This document shows, in pieces, positions 1-9,085 of a stretch of DNA of 64,000 nt. A program made the position numbers and the translations under genes. Under the pieces are notes generated by a model. The model was not told the DNA's origin, did not search any database, and saw only the letters and a program-made list of their open reading frames with translations. The first letter of the stretch is position 1. Each line of letters begins with the position of its first letter. This stretch comes from JAIQFR01 sp041494445 (GTDB lineage: Bacteria > Acidobacteriota > Polarisedimenticolia > Polarisedimenticolales > JAIQFR01). The DNA lies in assembly GCA_041494445.1 (NCBI GenBank), contig JBGQAU010000003.1:29776-93775 (forward strand). The letters run 5' to 3'.

Positions 1-753
1 CGGGTCGGCCTCGTCGAAACACTCCAGAACCAGCGTTCCGCCTCTGGCCGCGGCAACGAGCCCCGGGTCCGCGCCCCATCTCGCGCCCGAGCCGCGCTCG
101 GCCTCCCCGACCAACTCGCGGGCGAGGTGGCGCCCCGGAACGGGCTCGCAGTCGAACCGCACGAACGGACGGCGCGCGCGCGCTCCCGCGAGGTGGAGCA
201 CCCGGGCGACGAGCGATTTCCCGGTCCCGTGCTCCCCGACGACCCTCACGGCGTCGGAGCTCGCGGCCGCCCGCTCCACGGCCGCCATGACGGCCCGCAT
301 CGCCTCGGAGTTCCCGACGAGGGCGCCGAGGGGCCCCAGCGCGCGTCGATCCTCGGTGGGGAAGGCGCGGCGGGAGCGCAGCTTCGCGACCGCCCGTTCG
401 ACCGCCGCCGTCAGCTCCTCGCCGGTGAACGGCTTGGAGAGGTAGTCCTCCGCGCCGATCTTGACCGCCTGGATGGCGCTCTCCACCGTCGGGTAGCCGG
501 TGATCATGAGCACTTCGGTGTACCTGTGGTTCTCCCGCACGTGCCGGACCAACTCGAGTCCGGAGGCCCCCGGCATCTTGAGGTCGGTCACCACCACGTC
601 GAAGGGGGTCTTGCGCAACATCCTCACCGCCTCGGCCACGCCCGGCGCGGTGGCCACCGAGTAGCCCTGCAAGGTGAGGTTGCGCTCCAGCACCTCGAGC
701 GTATCGGGCGAGTCGTCCACCAGCAGGATGCGCTCACCTGTCGACGGCGCCAT
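1..753 (-). CDS. NtrC-family response regulator, 3' part cut by window edge
   Basis: The first 251 residues of a receiver plus AAA+ regulator are visible; the gene runs off the left edge. The receiver domain (about residues 8-120) has the acidic pocket and phospho-acceptor context (VVTDLKMPGASG) and the conserved Lys (YLSKPF). The AAA+ domain starts near residue 135 with a Walker A-like GEHGTGKS. Unusually, the region that should hold the sigma54-contacting GAFTGA loop reads GEAERGSGARWGADPG, and Walker B reads GGTLVLECFDEADP instead of the usual GGTLFLDEIGD-type motif. The ATG at 753 overlaps the end of the sensor kinase gene by 20 bases, so the two are co-transcribed and probably cognate. 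The fold is clear; whether it activates sigma54 promoters is doubtful. Confidence 0.85.
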   Translation of the reverse strand, partial: MAPSTGERILLVDDSPDTLEVLERNLTLQGYSVATAPGVAEAVRMLRKTPFDVVVTDLKMPGASGLELVRHVRENHRYTEVLMITGYPTVESAIQAVKIGAEDYLSKPFTGEELTAAVERAVAKLRSRRAFPTEDRRALGPLGALVGNSEAMRAVMAAVERAAASSDAVRVVGEHGTGKSLVARVLHLAGARARRPFVRFDCEPVPGRHLARELVGEAERGSGARWGADPGLVAAARGGTLVLECFDEADP

Positions 754-2524
754 TCCCCTCCCCGTTGGCGGCGTCCCCGGCCGAACGCCGCGGCAACCGG
801 ACCTCGAAACGGGATCCGCGTCCCGGCTTGCTGTCCACGCGGATCGAGCCTCCGTGGGACGTGACGATCCCGTGCACCATCGAGAGCCCGAGCCCGGTTC
901 CCTGGCCGACGTCCTTCGTGGTGAAGAACGGCATGAACACGCGCTCCAGCACGTCGGCGGTCATGCCGGTTCCCGCGTCCTCCACCGCCAGCACGACGTG
1001 GTCCTGCCCGGCGCGGGTCTCGATCGTCAGTGTCCCGCCATCCGGCATCGACTGGAGCCCGTTGACCACGAGGTTCACGATGACCTGGTGCATCTGGCCC
1101 GGGTCGGCGACGATCTCGGGCAGGTCCGTGGCCAGCTTCCGGCGCAGGACGATCCCCTCGGCGGCGAAGCGCGGCTCGACGAACATGATCCCCTCGGCCA
1201 CGAGCCGGTTCAGGTCCACGCGCATCTTCCGAGGCGGCGTCTGGCGGGCGAACAGCATGAGCTTCCGGACGACGTCGCGGGCGTGCAGCGCGGACCGGAC
1301 GATCTTCTCGAGATCCCGGCGGACTTCGGGAGGAAGCCTCTCGTGCTTCCCGGCGAGCTGGGCGAACCCCAGGATCCCCCCGAGCGGCTCGTTCAGCTCG
1401 TGCGCGGCGCCGGCGGCGAGCTGGCCGATCGTGACGAGGCGGTCGGCGTGCCGGAGCTGCTCCTGGAGTCGCGCCTTCTCCGTCTCCGCCTGGCGCCTCG
1501 AGAGGATGAGCGCCACCTGTCGCGCGACCTCGTGGATCAGGCTCCGTTCTTCCCTGAGGAACGGCCCCTCGTCGAGCGGGGGCTTCTCCTCCGTGTAGAA
1601 CACCTCCACAGAGCCTCGGGGAAGTCCGTCCACGACGATGTCAGCGGCCTGCCGGTGCGGCCCCTCCCGGAAGCCCGACCTCGCGTGGGGGCGGCCGTCG
1701 AGGACGATCCTCGCGGAGCACTCGGACGGGTACTGCCACCCCGGCGGGAGGAGTTCCGCGATGCACTTGAGCATCTCCTCGAGAGTGATCCCCGGGCGCT
1801 CGGCGACCTGCGCGATCCCGTAGAGGCAGGTGAGCTCCTTGACCCTCTCGCCGAGGGCCCACCGCGCCCGCTGGTGCGAGAGCGCGACCCCGAGAGAGGC
1901 CGCGGCCTGCTCGTAGAGTCGCATGTCGGCGCGGGTGAAGAATCCCCGGGCCGAGTTCCGCATCTGGAGCAGGCCGGTGTTCTCAGACCCGGCGGTCAGG
2001 GGGATGATCGCCAGCGAGCGAAAGCCGAAGTCGGGTCCGAGGACCGGGGGAGATCCGCCCCCCGCGGGCGCGATCGGGGCGTGCACCTCCTCCACGTCGC
2101 CGGTCCAGAAGCTCCCTCGCGGGGTGAAGCATGGGAGCGCCGCGTCGAACCGGCGCTCCGTCACCCTCGCGCAGAGAAGCTCCACGGCGTCCGGGCCACC
2201 GGAGGCCGCCACGCCCTCCTCGGCGGGGTGCGGCTCCCGCTCGAAGCGGAACGACATCGGATCGCCGCGGGACATCTGGCAGCGATACCCCTCCTCCGCG
2301 GCCTCCCGGTGGCGCAACTCGATCCAGTCGCAGCCGGAGAACTCCAGGAGCATCTGCGCGACCTGCGCGAGGAACTGCGCCCTCGGGATGCCCCGCGTGG
2401 CCTGGACGTGCAGCCGGCTCAGGAACGCGCCGACGTCGCCTGGCGCGCGAGCGGCCTCGAGGCGGCGCGCCCGGGTGGGACGAGATCGAGGCACGGTCCG
2501 ACTGCGGCGATTTTCCCCGGTCAT
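734..2524 (-). CDS. GAF-domain sensor histidine kinase
   Basis: Predicted kinase partner of the overlapping response regulator. The N-terminal half looks like one or two GAF-type sensory modules with no clear transmembrane segment, so it is probably cytoplasmic. The C-terminal part has an H-box (AAGAAHELNEPLGGI), an N-box (VNLVVNGLQSMPDGG), and G boxes (VEDAGTGM, MPFFTTK, GQGTGLGLSMVHG), the set seen in NtrB-like kinases. I chose the ATG at 2524; a TTG 12 codons upstream (2560) is also open, and neither has a good Shine-Dalgarno. The gene diverges from the ammonium transporter gene at 2716. With an NtrC-like partner this suggests, but does not prove, nitrogen-related control. Confidence 0.88.
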   Translation of the reverse strand: MTGENRRSRTVPRSRPTRARRLEAARAPGDVGAFLSRLHVQATRGIPRAQFLAQVAQMLLEFSGCDWIELRHREAAEEGYRCQMSRGDPMSFRFEREPHPAEEGVAASGGPDAVELLCARVTERRFDAALPCFTPRGSFWTGDVEEVHAPIAPAGGGSPPVLGPDFGFRSLAIIPLTAGSENTGLLQMRNSARGFFTRADMRLYEQAAASLGVALSHQRARWALGERVKELTCLYGIAQVAERPGITLEEMLKCIAELLPPGWQYPSECSARIVLDGRPHARSGFREGPHRQAADIVVDGLPRGSVEVFYTEEKPPLDEGPFLREERSLIHEVARQVALILSRRQAETEKARLQEQLRHADRLVTIGQLAAGAAHELNEPLGGILGFAQLAGKHERLPPEVRRDLEKIVRSALHARDVVRKLMLFARQTPPRKMRVDLNRLVAEGIMFVEPRFAAEGIVLRRKLATDLPEIVADPGQMHQVIVNLVVNGLQSMPDGGTLTIETRAGQDHVVLAVEDAGTGMTADVLERVFMPFFTTKDVGQGTGLGLSMVHGIVTSHGGSIRVDSKPGRGSRFEVRLPRRSAGDAANGEGNGAVDR

Positions 2525-2627
2525 GGGGGGATTATCGCGGCCCTTTTGCCGCTCGCGCAAGGATTCGAGCCAGGACCGATCCGCGACATCGGCCGCCGTT
2601 TTTGTCCGTGTTTATGGGCAAAATCGA

Positions 2628-2656
2628 TTGACAGCGTTTTGGTGACGGGGTACTTT
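2628..2656 (+). promoter_or_regulatory. Sigma70-type promoter of the ammonium transporter gene
   Basis: TTGACA (2628-2633), a 17-base spacer and TACTTT (2651-2656) lie about 60 bases before the ATG at 2716. No sigma54 -24/-12 element was seen in the gap. Confidence 0.6.
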
Positions 2657-2715
2657 TCCCCAACCTGACGGGGAATTCATCCCCACCTTTTCGTTCACCA
2701 TCAGGAGGAAGCGTC

Positions 2716-3936
2716 ATGTCAGGACTCGACACCGGGAACACCGGGTTCATGCTGCTCTGCAGCAGCCTCGTCATGCTGATGACCCCCGGGCTGGCGTTCT
2801 TCTACGGCGGCCTGGTCGGACGGAAGAACGTCCTCGCCATCATGATCCAGAGCTTCGTCTCGATGGGGTGGACGACGGTGATCTGGTGGGCTTGCGGCTT
2901 CTCGCTCTGCTTCAGCGGGGACGTCGGCGGGATCATCGGGAACCTGGACTGGGCGTTCATGCGGCACATCACGCTCAACACGCCGTCGCCGAATTCCTCG
3001 ATCCCGATGATCGTCTTCGCCGCCTACCAGATGATGTTCGCCATCATCACCCCGGCGCTCATCACCGGCGCCTTCGCGAACCGGGTCACCTTCAAAGCCT
3101 ACATGTTGTTCCTGACGGCCTGGCTCCTCTTCGTCTACTTCCCCTTCGTCCACATGGTGTGGGGGGGCGGTTTCCTACAGAAGTGGGGCGTCCTCGACTT
3201 CGCCGGCGGCATCGTGGTCCACAACATCGCGGGGATCGCGGCGCTCGCGTCGGTCCTCTACGTCGGCAAGCGCCGGGTCGAGGACCGGGGGCCGCACAGC
3301 ATCCCGCTGGTCGCCCTCGGCACCGGCCTTCTCTGGTTCGGGTGGTACGGGTTCAACGCGGGCAGCGAGTTCCGGGTGGACTCCGTGACCGCCGTCGCGT
3401 TCCTGAACACCGACATCGCCGCTTCGTTCGCCGCGGTCGCCTGGCTCTTCATGGATTGGATGGTCTCGAAGAAGCCGAAGTTCCTCGGCCTCCTGACCGG
3501 CGCCGTCGCGGGTCTGGCCACCGTGACACCCGCCGCCGGCTACGTCTCGCCTTCGACGGCGGCGCTCATCGGCGTCGTCGCCGGCGTCGTCTGCTTCTAC
3601 GCGGTCGCGCTGAAGAACAAGCTGCGATGGGACGACGCGCTGGACGTCTGGGGGGTTCACGGCGTGGGAGGATTCCTCGGCATCGTGCTGCTGGGGATCT
3701 TCGCTACCACCGCCTTCAACCCGGCGGGCACGGACGGCTTGATTGCCGGCAACACCGCCTTCTTTTTCAAACAGCTCGCGGCGGTGGTCTTGTCGTCCGT
3801 CTGGGCCTTCGTCTTCACCCTCGGCATGCTCTGGGTCATCGACCGGATCACGGTCGTCAGGGTCGACAAGGCGCAGGAGGACCTCGGCCTCGATGAGGCG
3901 ATTCACGGGGAGAAGGCGTACCTCGAGGGGGTGTAG
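2716..3936 (+). CDS. amtB: Ammonium transporter (Amt family)
   Basis: A 406-residue polytopic inner-membrane protein of the Amt/MEP/Rh family, which forms trimeric ammonium channels. It begins MSGLDTGNTGFMLL, directly at the first transmembrane helix, so it lacks the cleaved leader found in E. coli AmtB. The conserved pore His pair is present (VVHNIAG and DVWGVHGVGG), as is the Asp-containing DFAGG segment. The ATG follows an AGGAGGAAG ribosome-binding site. The usual glnK partner is absent; a putative porin starts 4 bases after the stop, which suggests a coupled outer- and inner-membrane uptake route. A divergent two-component system lies upstream. Confidence 0.95.
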   Translation: MSGLDTGNTGFMLLCSSLVMLMTPGLAFFYGGLVGRKNVLAIMIQSFVSMGWTTVIWWACGFSLCFSGDVGGIIGNLDWAFMRHITLNTPSPNSSIPMIVFAAYQMMFAIITPALITGAFANRVTFKAYMLFLTAWLLFVYFPFVHMVWGGGFLQKWGVLDFAGGIVVHNIAGIAALASVLYVGKRRVEDRGPHSIPLVALGTGLLWFGWYGFNAGSEFRVDSVTAVAFLNTDIAASFAAVAWLFMDWMVSKKPKFLGLLTGAVAGLATVTPAAGYVSPSTAALIGVVAGVVCFYAVALKNKLRWDDALDVWGVHGVGGFLGIVLLGIFATTAFNPAGTDGLIAGNTAFFFKQLAAVVLSSVWAFVFTLGMLWVIDRITVVRVDKAQEDLGLDEAIHGEKAYLEGV

Positions 3937-3939
3937 GCC

Positions 3940-5079
3940 ATGCGGACCGCGTGCTTCCGGAGCCCGACGAGGGCGTCGGCGGCCGCTCTGCTCGTGGGCG
4001 CCCTCGCCGTTGTCCCCTGCGTCGCCGGCGACCCGCCGAAGCCCTGGTACGAGCAGCTCACGGTCGACGCGTTCCTCTCCCTTAGCTACTCGTATAGTTT
4101 CAACCGGCCCGAGTCGGGCGTGAACCGCTATCGGGTGTTCGATTTCGACGACAACACGTTCAAGTTCGACGTGGCCGAGATCGTACTCCAGAAGGCGGTC
4201 TCAGAGCCGCGGGATGTGGGCTTCCGCGTGGACGTCGCCTTCGGCTCCTCGGTGCCCCGCGTGCTGGCTGCCGCGGACGCCGGGAGCGGGAGGAAGGGGG
4301 CCCAGGACTACGACGTGCACCAGGGGTTCGCGACTTGGGTGGCGCCGGTCGGCTCCGGCCTCAAGCTCGACTTCGGCAAATTCATCACCCACCACGGGTA
4401 CGAGGTGATCGAGGGGTACGACGGCTACAACGACAACGCGACCCGGTCGTTCCTCTTCGGCTACGCGATCCCCTTCACCCATACCGGTCTACGCGCCGCC
4501 TACGCCTTCAGCGGGAAGGTGTCCGCGATGCTCATGGTGGTCAACGGCTGGGACAACGCCAAGGACAACAACGCGTCCAAGTCGGTCGGGGCGCAGGTGA
4601 CCTTGGCCCCGACCGCGTCCCTCACGATCTACGTCAACGGCATGACCGGCCCGGAGCGCGACGGCGACAACGGCCACGACCGAAGGATGCTCGATCTCGC
4701 GGCGACCTGGAAGACGACCGACCACCTGGTGCTGGGGCTCAACCTCGACCGCGGGAACGAGGAAGACGCGCCCGTCTCCGAGGGCCTCCCCAAGAACGTG
4801 TCCTGGGACGGCGCCGCGGCGTACGCGAAGCTCGCCGTCGGGCCGAAGCTGTCCCTGGCGCTGCGCGCCGAGCAATTCGACGACCGGGACGGATGGCGAA
4901 CCGGCGTCGCGCAGAGGCTGCGGGAAATCACGCTGACCCCCGAGTACCGCGTGAGCCCGCACCTGATTCTGCGCGGCGACCTCCGCCTGGACGCGTCGGA
5001 CAACGGGGTGTTCGAGAAGGACGGCGGCGCCACCGACCGCCAGGTCACGGCGCTCTTCAACGCGATCTACCTCTTCTGA
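3940..5079 (+). CDS. Outer-membrane beta-barrel porin
   Basis: A 379-residue secreted protein with a signal peptide (about residues 1-29, ending near VVPCVAG) and alternating hydrophobic/polar strands rich in aromatic residues, ending in Phe (AIYLF), the usual outer-membrane barrel signature. It resembles the putative porin family often encoded beside transporter genes in Acidobacteria-type genomes (BBP2-like). It lies 3 bases downstream of the ammonium transporter and is almost certainly in the same transcript, suggesting a role in outer-membrane passage of a nitrogen source. Substrate is not readable from sequence. Confidence 0.75.
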   Translation: MRTACFRSPTRASAAALLVGALAVVPCVAGDPPKPWYEQLTVDAFLSLSYSYSFNRPESGVNRYRVFDFDDNTFKFDVAEIVLQKAVSEPRDVGFRVDVAFGSSVPRVLAAADAGSGRKGAQDYDVHQGFATWVAPVGSGLKLDFGKFITHHGYEVIEGYDGYNDNATRSFLFGYAIPFTHTGLRAAYAFSGKVSAMLMVVNGWDNAKDNNASKSVGAQVTLAPTASLTIYVNGMTGPERDGDNGHDRRMLDLAATWKTTDHLVLGLNLDRGNEEDAPVSEGLPKNVSWDGAAAYAKLAVGPKLSLALRAEQFDDRDGWRTGVAQRLREITLTPEYRVSPHLILRGDLRLDASDNGVFEKDGGATDRQVTALFNAIYLF

Positions 5080-5088
5080 GGCGCCGAC

Positions 5089-5124
5089 CGGCGAGGCCCT
5101 TTCGGCCAGGGAGGCGCCTCGCCG
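5089..5124 (+). terminator. GC-rich hairpin after the amtB-porin operon
   Basis: Arms CGGCGAGGC (5089-5097) and GCCTCGCCG (5116-5124) pair perfectly around an 18-base loop, starting 10 bases after the porin stop. There is no U-run, so it may be an RNA-stabilising hairpin rather than a true terminator. Confidence 0.35.
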
Positions 5125-5255
5125 GGCCGCCCAGGCGTAGGATTCCTGCGGCGGCGCTCGTCCCTGGAACTTCCGGCCCGCGTTCACGTACCAAAGGAAG
5201 GTCTTGCGTCCGCCCGGCGAGGGATCCTCGGCGGGCGCCTTGGGAGTCTCACCTC

Positions 5256-6545
5256 ATGAAGAAGCGAACCAAGATCGCCATCGGGATCGGGGCGGCCGTG
5301 GTGGTGCTCGCCGCCACCGCGGTCGTCATCCAACAGAAGAGGAAGCCGGACGGGATCCGCGTGCGGACGGCCAAGGTGGACAAGAAAGACCTGGTCTCCC
5401 TGGTCACGGCCAACGGCACGATCGAGGCGCGCACCAAGGTGGATCTCTCCGCGAACATCATGGGGCAGATCACGAGTCTCAACGTCCGCGAGGGCGACGC
5501 GGTGAAGAAGGGGGACCTCCTCCTGGTCATCGACCAGGCCCGTTACCGGGCGGCGGTGGACTCGAGCCGGTCGTCCCTCGAGTCGCTGGAGGCGGAGCTC
5601 GCGAGGGTGCGCGAGGTCGGCGCGCAGGCGAAGCGCGACCTCGACCGCGCCGAGGCACAGTACCGCGACGGGATCCTCGCCACGGCGGACTACGACCGGG
5701 CGAAGAGCGTCTTCGATCAGTCGGTGTCGGCGGTGCAGCGCGCGGAGCGGCAGGTGACGCAGGCGCACGCGGAGCTGTCCTCCACGCACGACGCCCTGGA
5801 CAAGACCGAGATCCGCGCGCCCATGGACGGGATCGTCACCCGCCGCAACGTGGAGCAGGGCGAGGTCGTGGTCACCGGGACCATGAACAACGCCGGGACG
5901 GTGCTGATGACCGTCTCCGACATGTCCACCGTCGAGGCGGTCCTCGACGTGGACCAGACCGACGTCCCTCTCCTGAAGCTCGGCCAGCCCACGTCGGTGC
6001 TGATCGACGCGTTCCCCGACAAACCCTATCCCGGCGTGGTCTCCGAGATCGGGTCGAGCCCGATCCGCGGGACCACCTCCCTCGGCCAGGCCGCCACCGG
6101 GACCGACTACGAGGTCAAGGTCGCGCTCACTTCCCATCCCGCCGGGATCCGGCCCGGGCTGACCGTCACCGCGGACATCACCACCGACACCCGGAAGGGC
6201 GTGCTCACCGTGCCGATCGGCGCGCTGATCTTGAGAAGCGAGGACGAGGGCAAGGCGTCCCCATCGAAAACCGAGGAGGGGGCCGAGAGCCGCCGGACGG
6301 ACGAGCAGGTCGCCACGGTGGCCTCGAGGACCCGGGACGTCGAGGGGGTGTACGTGGTCCGGGACGGCAAGGCGGCCTTCAAGCCGGTCACCACCGGGAT
6401 CAAGGGGGAGCTCGACCTCGAGGTGCTCGTCGGGCTCGCCTCGGGAGACGAGGTGATCGTCGGGCCGTTCAAGGCCCTTCGCGAGCTGAAACCCGACGCG
6501 AAGGTCGTGGTGGACAACAGCGAAACGACGGAACTCGAGAAGTGA
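5256..6545 (+). CDS. MacA-like periplasmic adaptor (membrane fusion protein)
   Basis: A 429-residue adaptor of tripartite efflux pumps. It has an N-terminal membrane anchor (about residues 7-24), a biotinyl/lipoyl-like half motif (VREGDAVKKGDLLLVID), a coiled-coil hairpin (about residues 95-190), a second lipoyl half (TEIRAPMDGIVTRRNVEQGE) and a beta-barrel/membrane-proximal part. I start at ATG 5256, where hydrophobic anchor sequence begins; upstream codons are open but non-coding in character. The stop TGA overlaps the GTG start of the first permease (GTGA), indicating translational coupling. The substrate is unknown. Confidence 0.88.
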   Translation: MKKRTKIAIGIGAAVVVLAATAVVIQQKRKPDGIRVRTAKVDKKDLVSLVTANGTIEARTKVDLSANIMGQITSLNVREGDAVKKGDLLLVIDQARYRAAVDSSRSSLESLEAELARVREVGAQAKRDLDRAEAQYRDGILATADYDRAKSVFDQSVSAVQRAERQVTQAHAELSSTHDALDKTEIRAPMDGIVTRRNVEQGEVVVTGTMNNAGTVLMTVSDMSTVEAVLDVDQTDVPLLKLGQPTSVLIDAFPDKPYPGVVSEIGSSPIRGTTSLGQAATGTDYEVKVALTSHPAGIRPGLTVTADITTDTRKGVLTVPIGALILRSEDEGKASPSKTEEGAESRRTDEQVATVASRTRDVEGVYVVRDGKAAFKPVTTGIKGELDLEVLVGLASGDEVIVGPFKALRELKPDAKVVVDNSETTELEK

Positions 6546-7759
6546 TCACGCTGGAGGTCGCCCGGATCGCGCTGGCGTCCATCCTGGCGCACAAACTCCG
6601 GTCGTTCCTCAACCTGCTCGGCATCATCATCGCGGTCACGACCATCGTCGCGGTGATCTCCGTCGTCTCCGGCCTCAACGAGTACGCGGCGAACCTGATC
6701 GGGCAGCTCGGCCCCAACACGTTCATCCTCACGAAGTTCGGCATCATCACGAGCCGCCAGGAATATCTCCAGGCGCTCAAGCGCAAGGACATCACGTTGG
6801 ACGACGTCGAGGCCGTGAGGCGTCTCGTACCCCGGGCGAAACGGGTGACCGGCCGCGTGTTCACCGCGAAGTCGGTGTACGGCGAGGGGCGGCGGCTTCC
6901 CGACGCGATCGTCTTGGGCGCGGGCCCGGAGTTCCCCTGGATGATCGGGCTCGAGCTCGAGGACGGGCGCTACTTCACCGACGGGGAAGACCGCGCCTCC
7001 CGCGCGGTGGCGGTGATCGGCACCGACATCAGGGACGAGCTGTTCCCCCACGCGGACCCGATCGGCCGGACGGTCACCGTGCAGGGGAAGCCGTTCCGGA
7101 TCATCGGCCTGACCGTGAAGCAGGGGCGGGCGCTCGGCCAGAGCCAGGACAAGTTCGTGCTCGTCCCGCTCGGCGCCTACCAGAAGGCGTTCGGGAAGAC
7201 CGAAAGCGTGGACGTGTTCGTCGAGGCCCCGGACGCCGCCTCGCGCGACGCCGTCCTCGAGGAGGCGCGGGTCGCGCTGCGGACCCGCCGCGGGACCGGC
7301 TTCCGCGACCCGGACCCGTTCGGCGTCGTGGACGCCGCGGCGCTGAACACGCTCTGGAAGAACCTCACCTTCGCCGGCTTCGCCCTGGTGATCTGGATCT
7401 CGTCCATCTCGCTCCTGGTCGGGGGCGTGGCCATCGCGAACACGATGTTCGCCTCGGTCATGGAACGGACTCACGAGATCGGCGTCCGCAAGGCGATCGG
7501 AGCGCGGCGGCGCGACGTGAGGCGGCAGTTCCTGTTCGAGGCCGCCGCCTTGAGCTCGTTGGGCGGCGTCGCCGGCGTCCTCCTGGGCTCCGCCGCCTCG
7601 AAGATCGTCGAGGGGATGACGCCGTTCCCGGCGCGGGTGACCCCGGGCCTCGTGATCGCCGGGCTCGCCGTCTCGACCCTCTCCGGCGTGCTGGCGGGCT
7701 GGCTCCCGGCCTTGCGCGCCGCCCGCCTCGACCCGGTCGAGGCGCTGCGGGAGGAATGA
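6542..7759 (+). CDS. MacB-like ABC exporter permease (first of two)
   Basis: A 405-residue permease with the MacB/FtsX layout: one N-terminal transmembrane helix (about 16-45), a large periplasmic MacB_PCD-type domain (about 46-265), then three C-terminal helices with the family motif THEIGVRKAIGARRRD between the first and second. It starts at GTG 6542, overlapping the adaptor stop. It has no nucleotide-binding domain, and no ATPase gene lies in the operon. It probably forms a heterodimer with the following permease. Confidence 0.88.
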   Translation: MITLEVARIALASILAHKLRSFLNLLGIIIAVTTIVAVISVVSGLNEYAANLIGQLGPNTFILTKFGIITSRQEYLQALKRKDITLDDVEAVRRLVPRAKRVTGRVFTAKSVYGEGRRLPDAIVLGAGPEFPWMIGLELEDGRYFTDGEDRASRAVAVIGTDIRDELFPHADPIGRTVTVQGKPFRIIGLTVKQGRALGQSQDKFVLVPLGAYQKAFGKTESVDVFVEAPDAASRDAVLEEARVALRTRRGTGFRDPDPFGVVDAAALNTLWKNLTFAGFALVIWISSISLLVGGVAIANTMFASVMERTHEIGVRKAIGARRRDVRRQFLFEAAALSSLGGVAGVLLGSAASKIVEGMTPFPARVTPGLVIAGLAVSTLSGVLAGWLPALRAARLDPVEALREE

Positions 7760-7760
7760 A

Positions 7761-9023
7761 TTGGGCCGGCTTCGCGCGAGCCTCGCCGCCCGCCGCGAGA
7801 ACGTCGCCTCGGCGTTCCGCTCGATACGGGAGCAGAAGCTCCGGTCGCTCCTGACCTGCCTCGGCATCGTGATCGGCGTCGCGACCGTGATCGTCATGGT
7901 GTCGCTCCTCACGGGGTTCAACGAGCGCTTCATCTCGTCGTTCCGCCAGTTCGGCGCGACGCTGGTGCAGTTCCAGATCCACGAGGACGAGTTCGGGGGA
8001 GGCCCCCCGCGCGAGGAGGAGCGCCTCCGGCCGGTGCTCACGCTCGACGACGCGCGGGCGATCCAGCGTTACGCGTGGGCGGTCTGGTACGTCTCGCCGG
8101 AGCGCTGGCAGTTCCAGGGAGTCGAGGTCCGGTGGCGCGGAAACCGAGTGGAGGGAGCGACCGTCGGCGGGGTCACCCACTGGTACCCGGACGCCAACAG
8201 CCACTTCGTCCAGCACGGCCGGTTCTTCAGCGAAGGGGAGGACCGGCACGCGGCGCAGGTGGCGGTGATCGGGAAGGGGGTCGTCGAGGCGCTCTTCCCG
8301 CGAATCGACCCGCTGGGACGCGAGGTCGAGATCAACGGGCGGCCGTTCCGGGTGGTCGGCGTGTTCGAGGACAAGGGCGGGTTCCTGGACCAGGGCGGCG
8401 CGAACCTGCAGATCGCGATCCCGATGGGGGTCTTCGACCGGATCTGGCCGGAGACCCAGAAGACTTACGGGTGCGTGATCGCGACGGTCCCGCGGAAGCC
8501 GGAGTGGGTCAACCTCGCCATCGAGCAGGGAACGGAGATCCTGCGCGACCGGCGCGGCCTCCGCTTCGACCAGCCCAACAACTTCGCGATCCGCACCCCG
8601 GACCGTTACATCCGGCTGTTCCGGCAGATCACCGGCGGGATCGGCGCAGCGATGATCGCCATCGCCGGCATCAGCCTGGTGATCGGCGGGGTGGGCGTGA
8701 TGAACATCATGCTGATGAACGTCACGCAGCGGACCCGGGAGATCGGGATCCGCAAGGCTCTCGGCGCGCGCCGCCGGGACGTCCTGCAGCAGTTCCTCAC
8801 GGAGGCGATGACCCTCACGATGGTCGGCGGCACCGCCGGGGTCCTGGCCGGCCTGGGCGTCGCACGGCTCGTCGCCGCGCTGAGCCGGTTCCCGGCGACC
8901 TTCTCCCCTCTCGCCGTTGCGGCGGGGCTCACCGTCTCCGCCCTCGTGGGCCTGTTCTTCGGCACCTACCCCGCCTGGCGCGCCGCGCGCCTCGATCCCA
9001 TCGAGTCCCTGCGGCACGAGTGA
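7761..9023 (+). CDS. MacB-like ABC exporter permease (second of two)
   Basis: A 420-residue paralogue of the preceding permease with the same order: N-terminal helix (about 28-55), periplasmic MacB_PCD domain, then three helices around RTREIGIRKALGARRRD. A TTG at 7761, two bases after the previous stop and preceded by GGGAGGAATGAA, is the likely start. Adaptor plus two permeases should need a separate ATPase of the LolD/MacB type; none is encoded here, so it must come from elsewhere in the genome or have been lost. Confidence 0.87.
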   Translation: MGRLRASLAARRENVASAFRSIREQKLRSLLTCLGIVIGVATVIVMVSLLTGFNERFISSFRQFGATLVQFQIHEDEFGGGPPREEERLRPVLTLDDARAIQRYAWAVWYVSPERWQFQGVEVRWRGNRVEGATVGGVTHWYPDANSHFVQHGRFFSEGEDRHAAQVAVIGKGVVEALFPRIDPLGREVEINGRPFRVVGVFEDKGGFLDQGGANLQIAIPMGVFDRIWPETQKTYGCVIATVPRKPEWVNLAIEQGTEILRDRRGLRFDQPNNFAIRTPDRYIRLFRQITGGIGAAMIAIAGISLVIGGVGVMNIMLMNVTQRTREIGIRKALGARRRDVLQQFLTEAMTLTMVGGTAGVLAGLGVARLVAALSRFPATFSPLAVAAGLTVSALVGLFFGTYPAWRAARLDPIESLRHE

Positions 9024-9085
9024 CAGGCGGGACCCACCGAGCGCTTCTTCGAGGATCGATTTCCCCGGGGGCCTGGAAGAAACTG

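Noticed and set aside
674..2668. Very long Arg/Pro-rich open frames opposite the sensor kinase
   Set aside because: They are GC-rich antisense shadows with no domain, ribosome site or codon preference; the kinase strand carries all motifs. The same holds opposite the tricorn, ABC and catabolic genes.
2561..2715. Sigma54 promoter for amtB
   Set aside because: No GG-N10-GC type -24/-12 element; a sigma70-type promoter fits instead.
5100..5255. Longer adaptor start upstream of 5256
   Set aside because: The frame is open far upstream but overlaps the porin gene and lacks protein-like composition; the membrane anchor begins at 5256.
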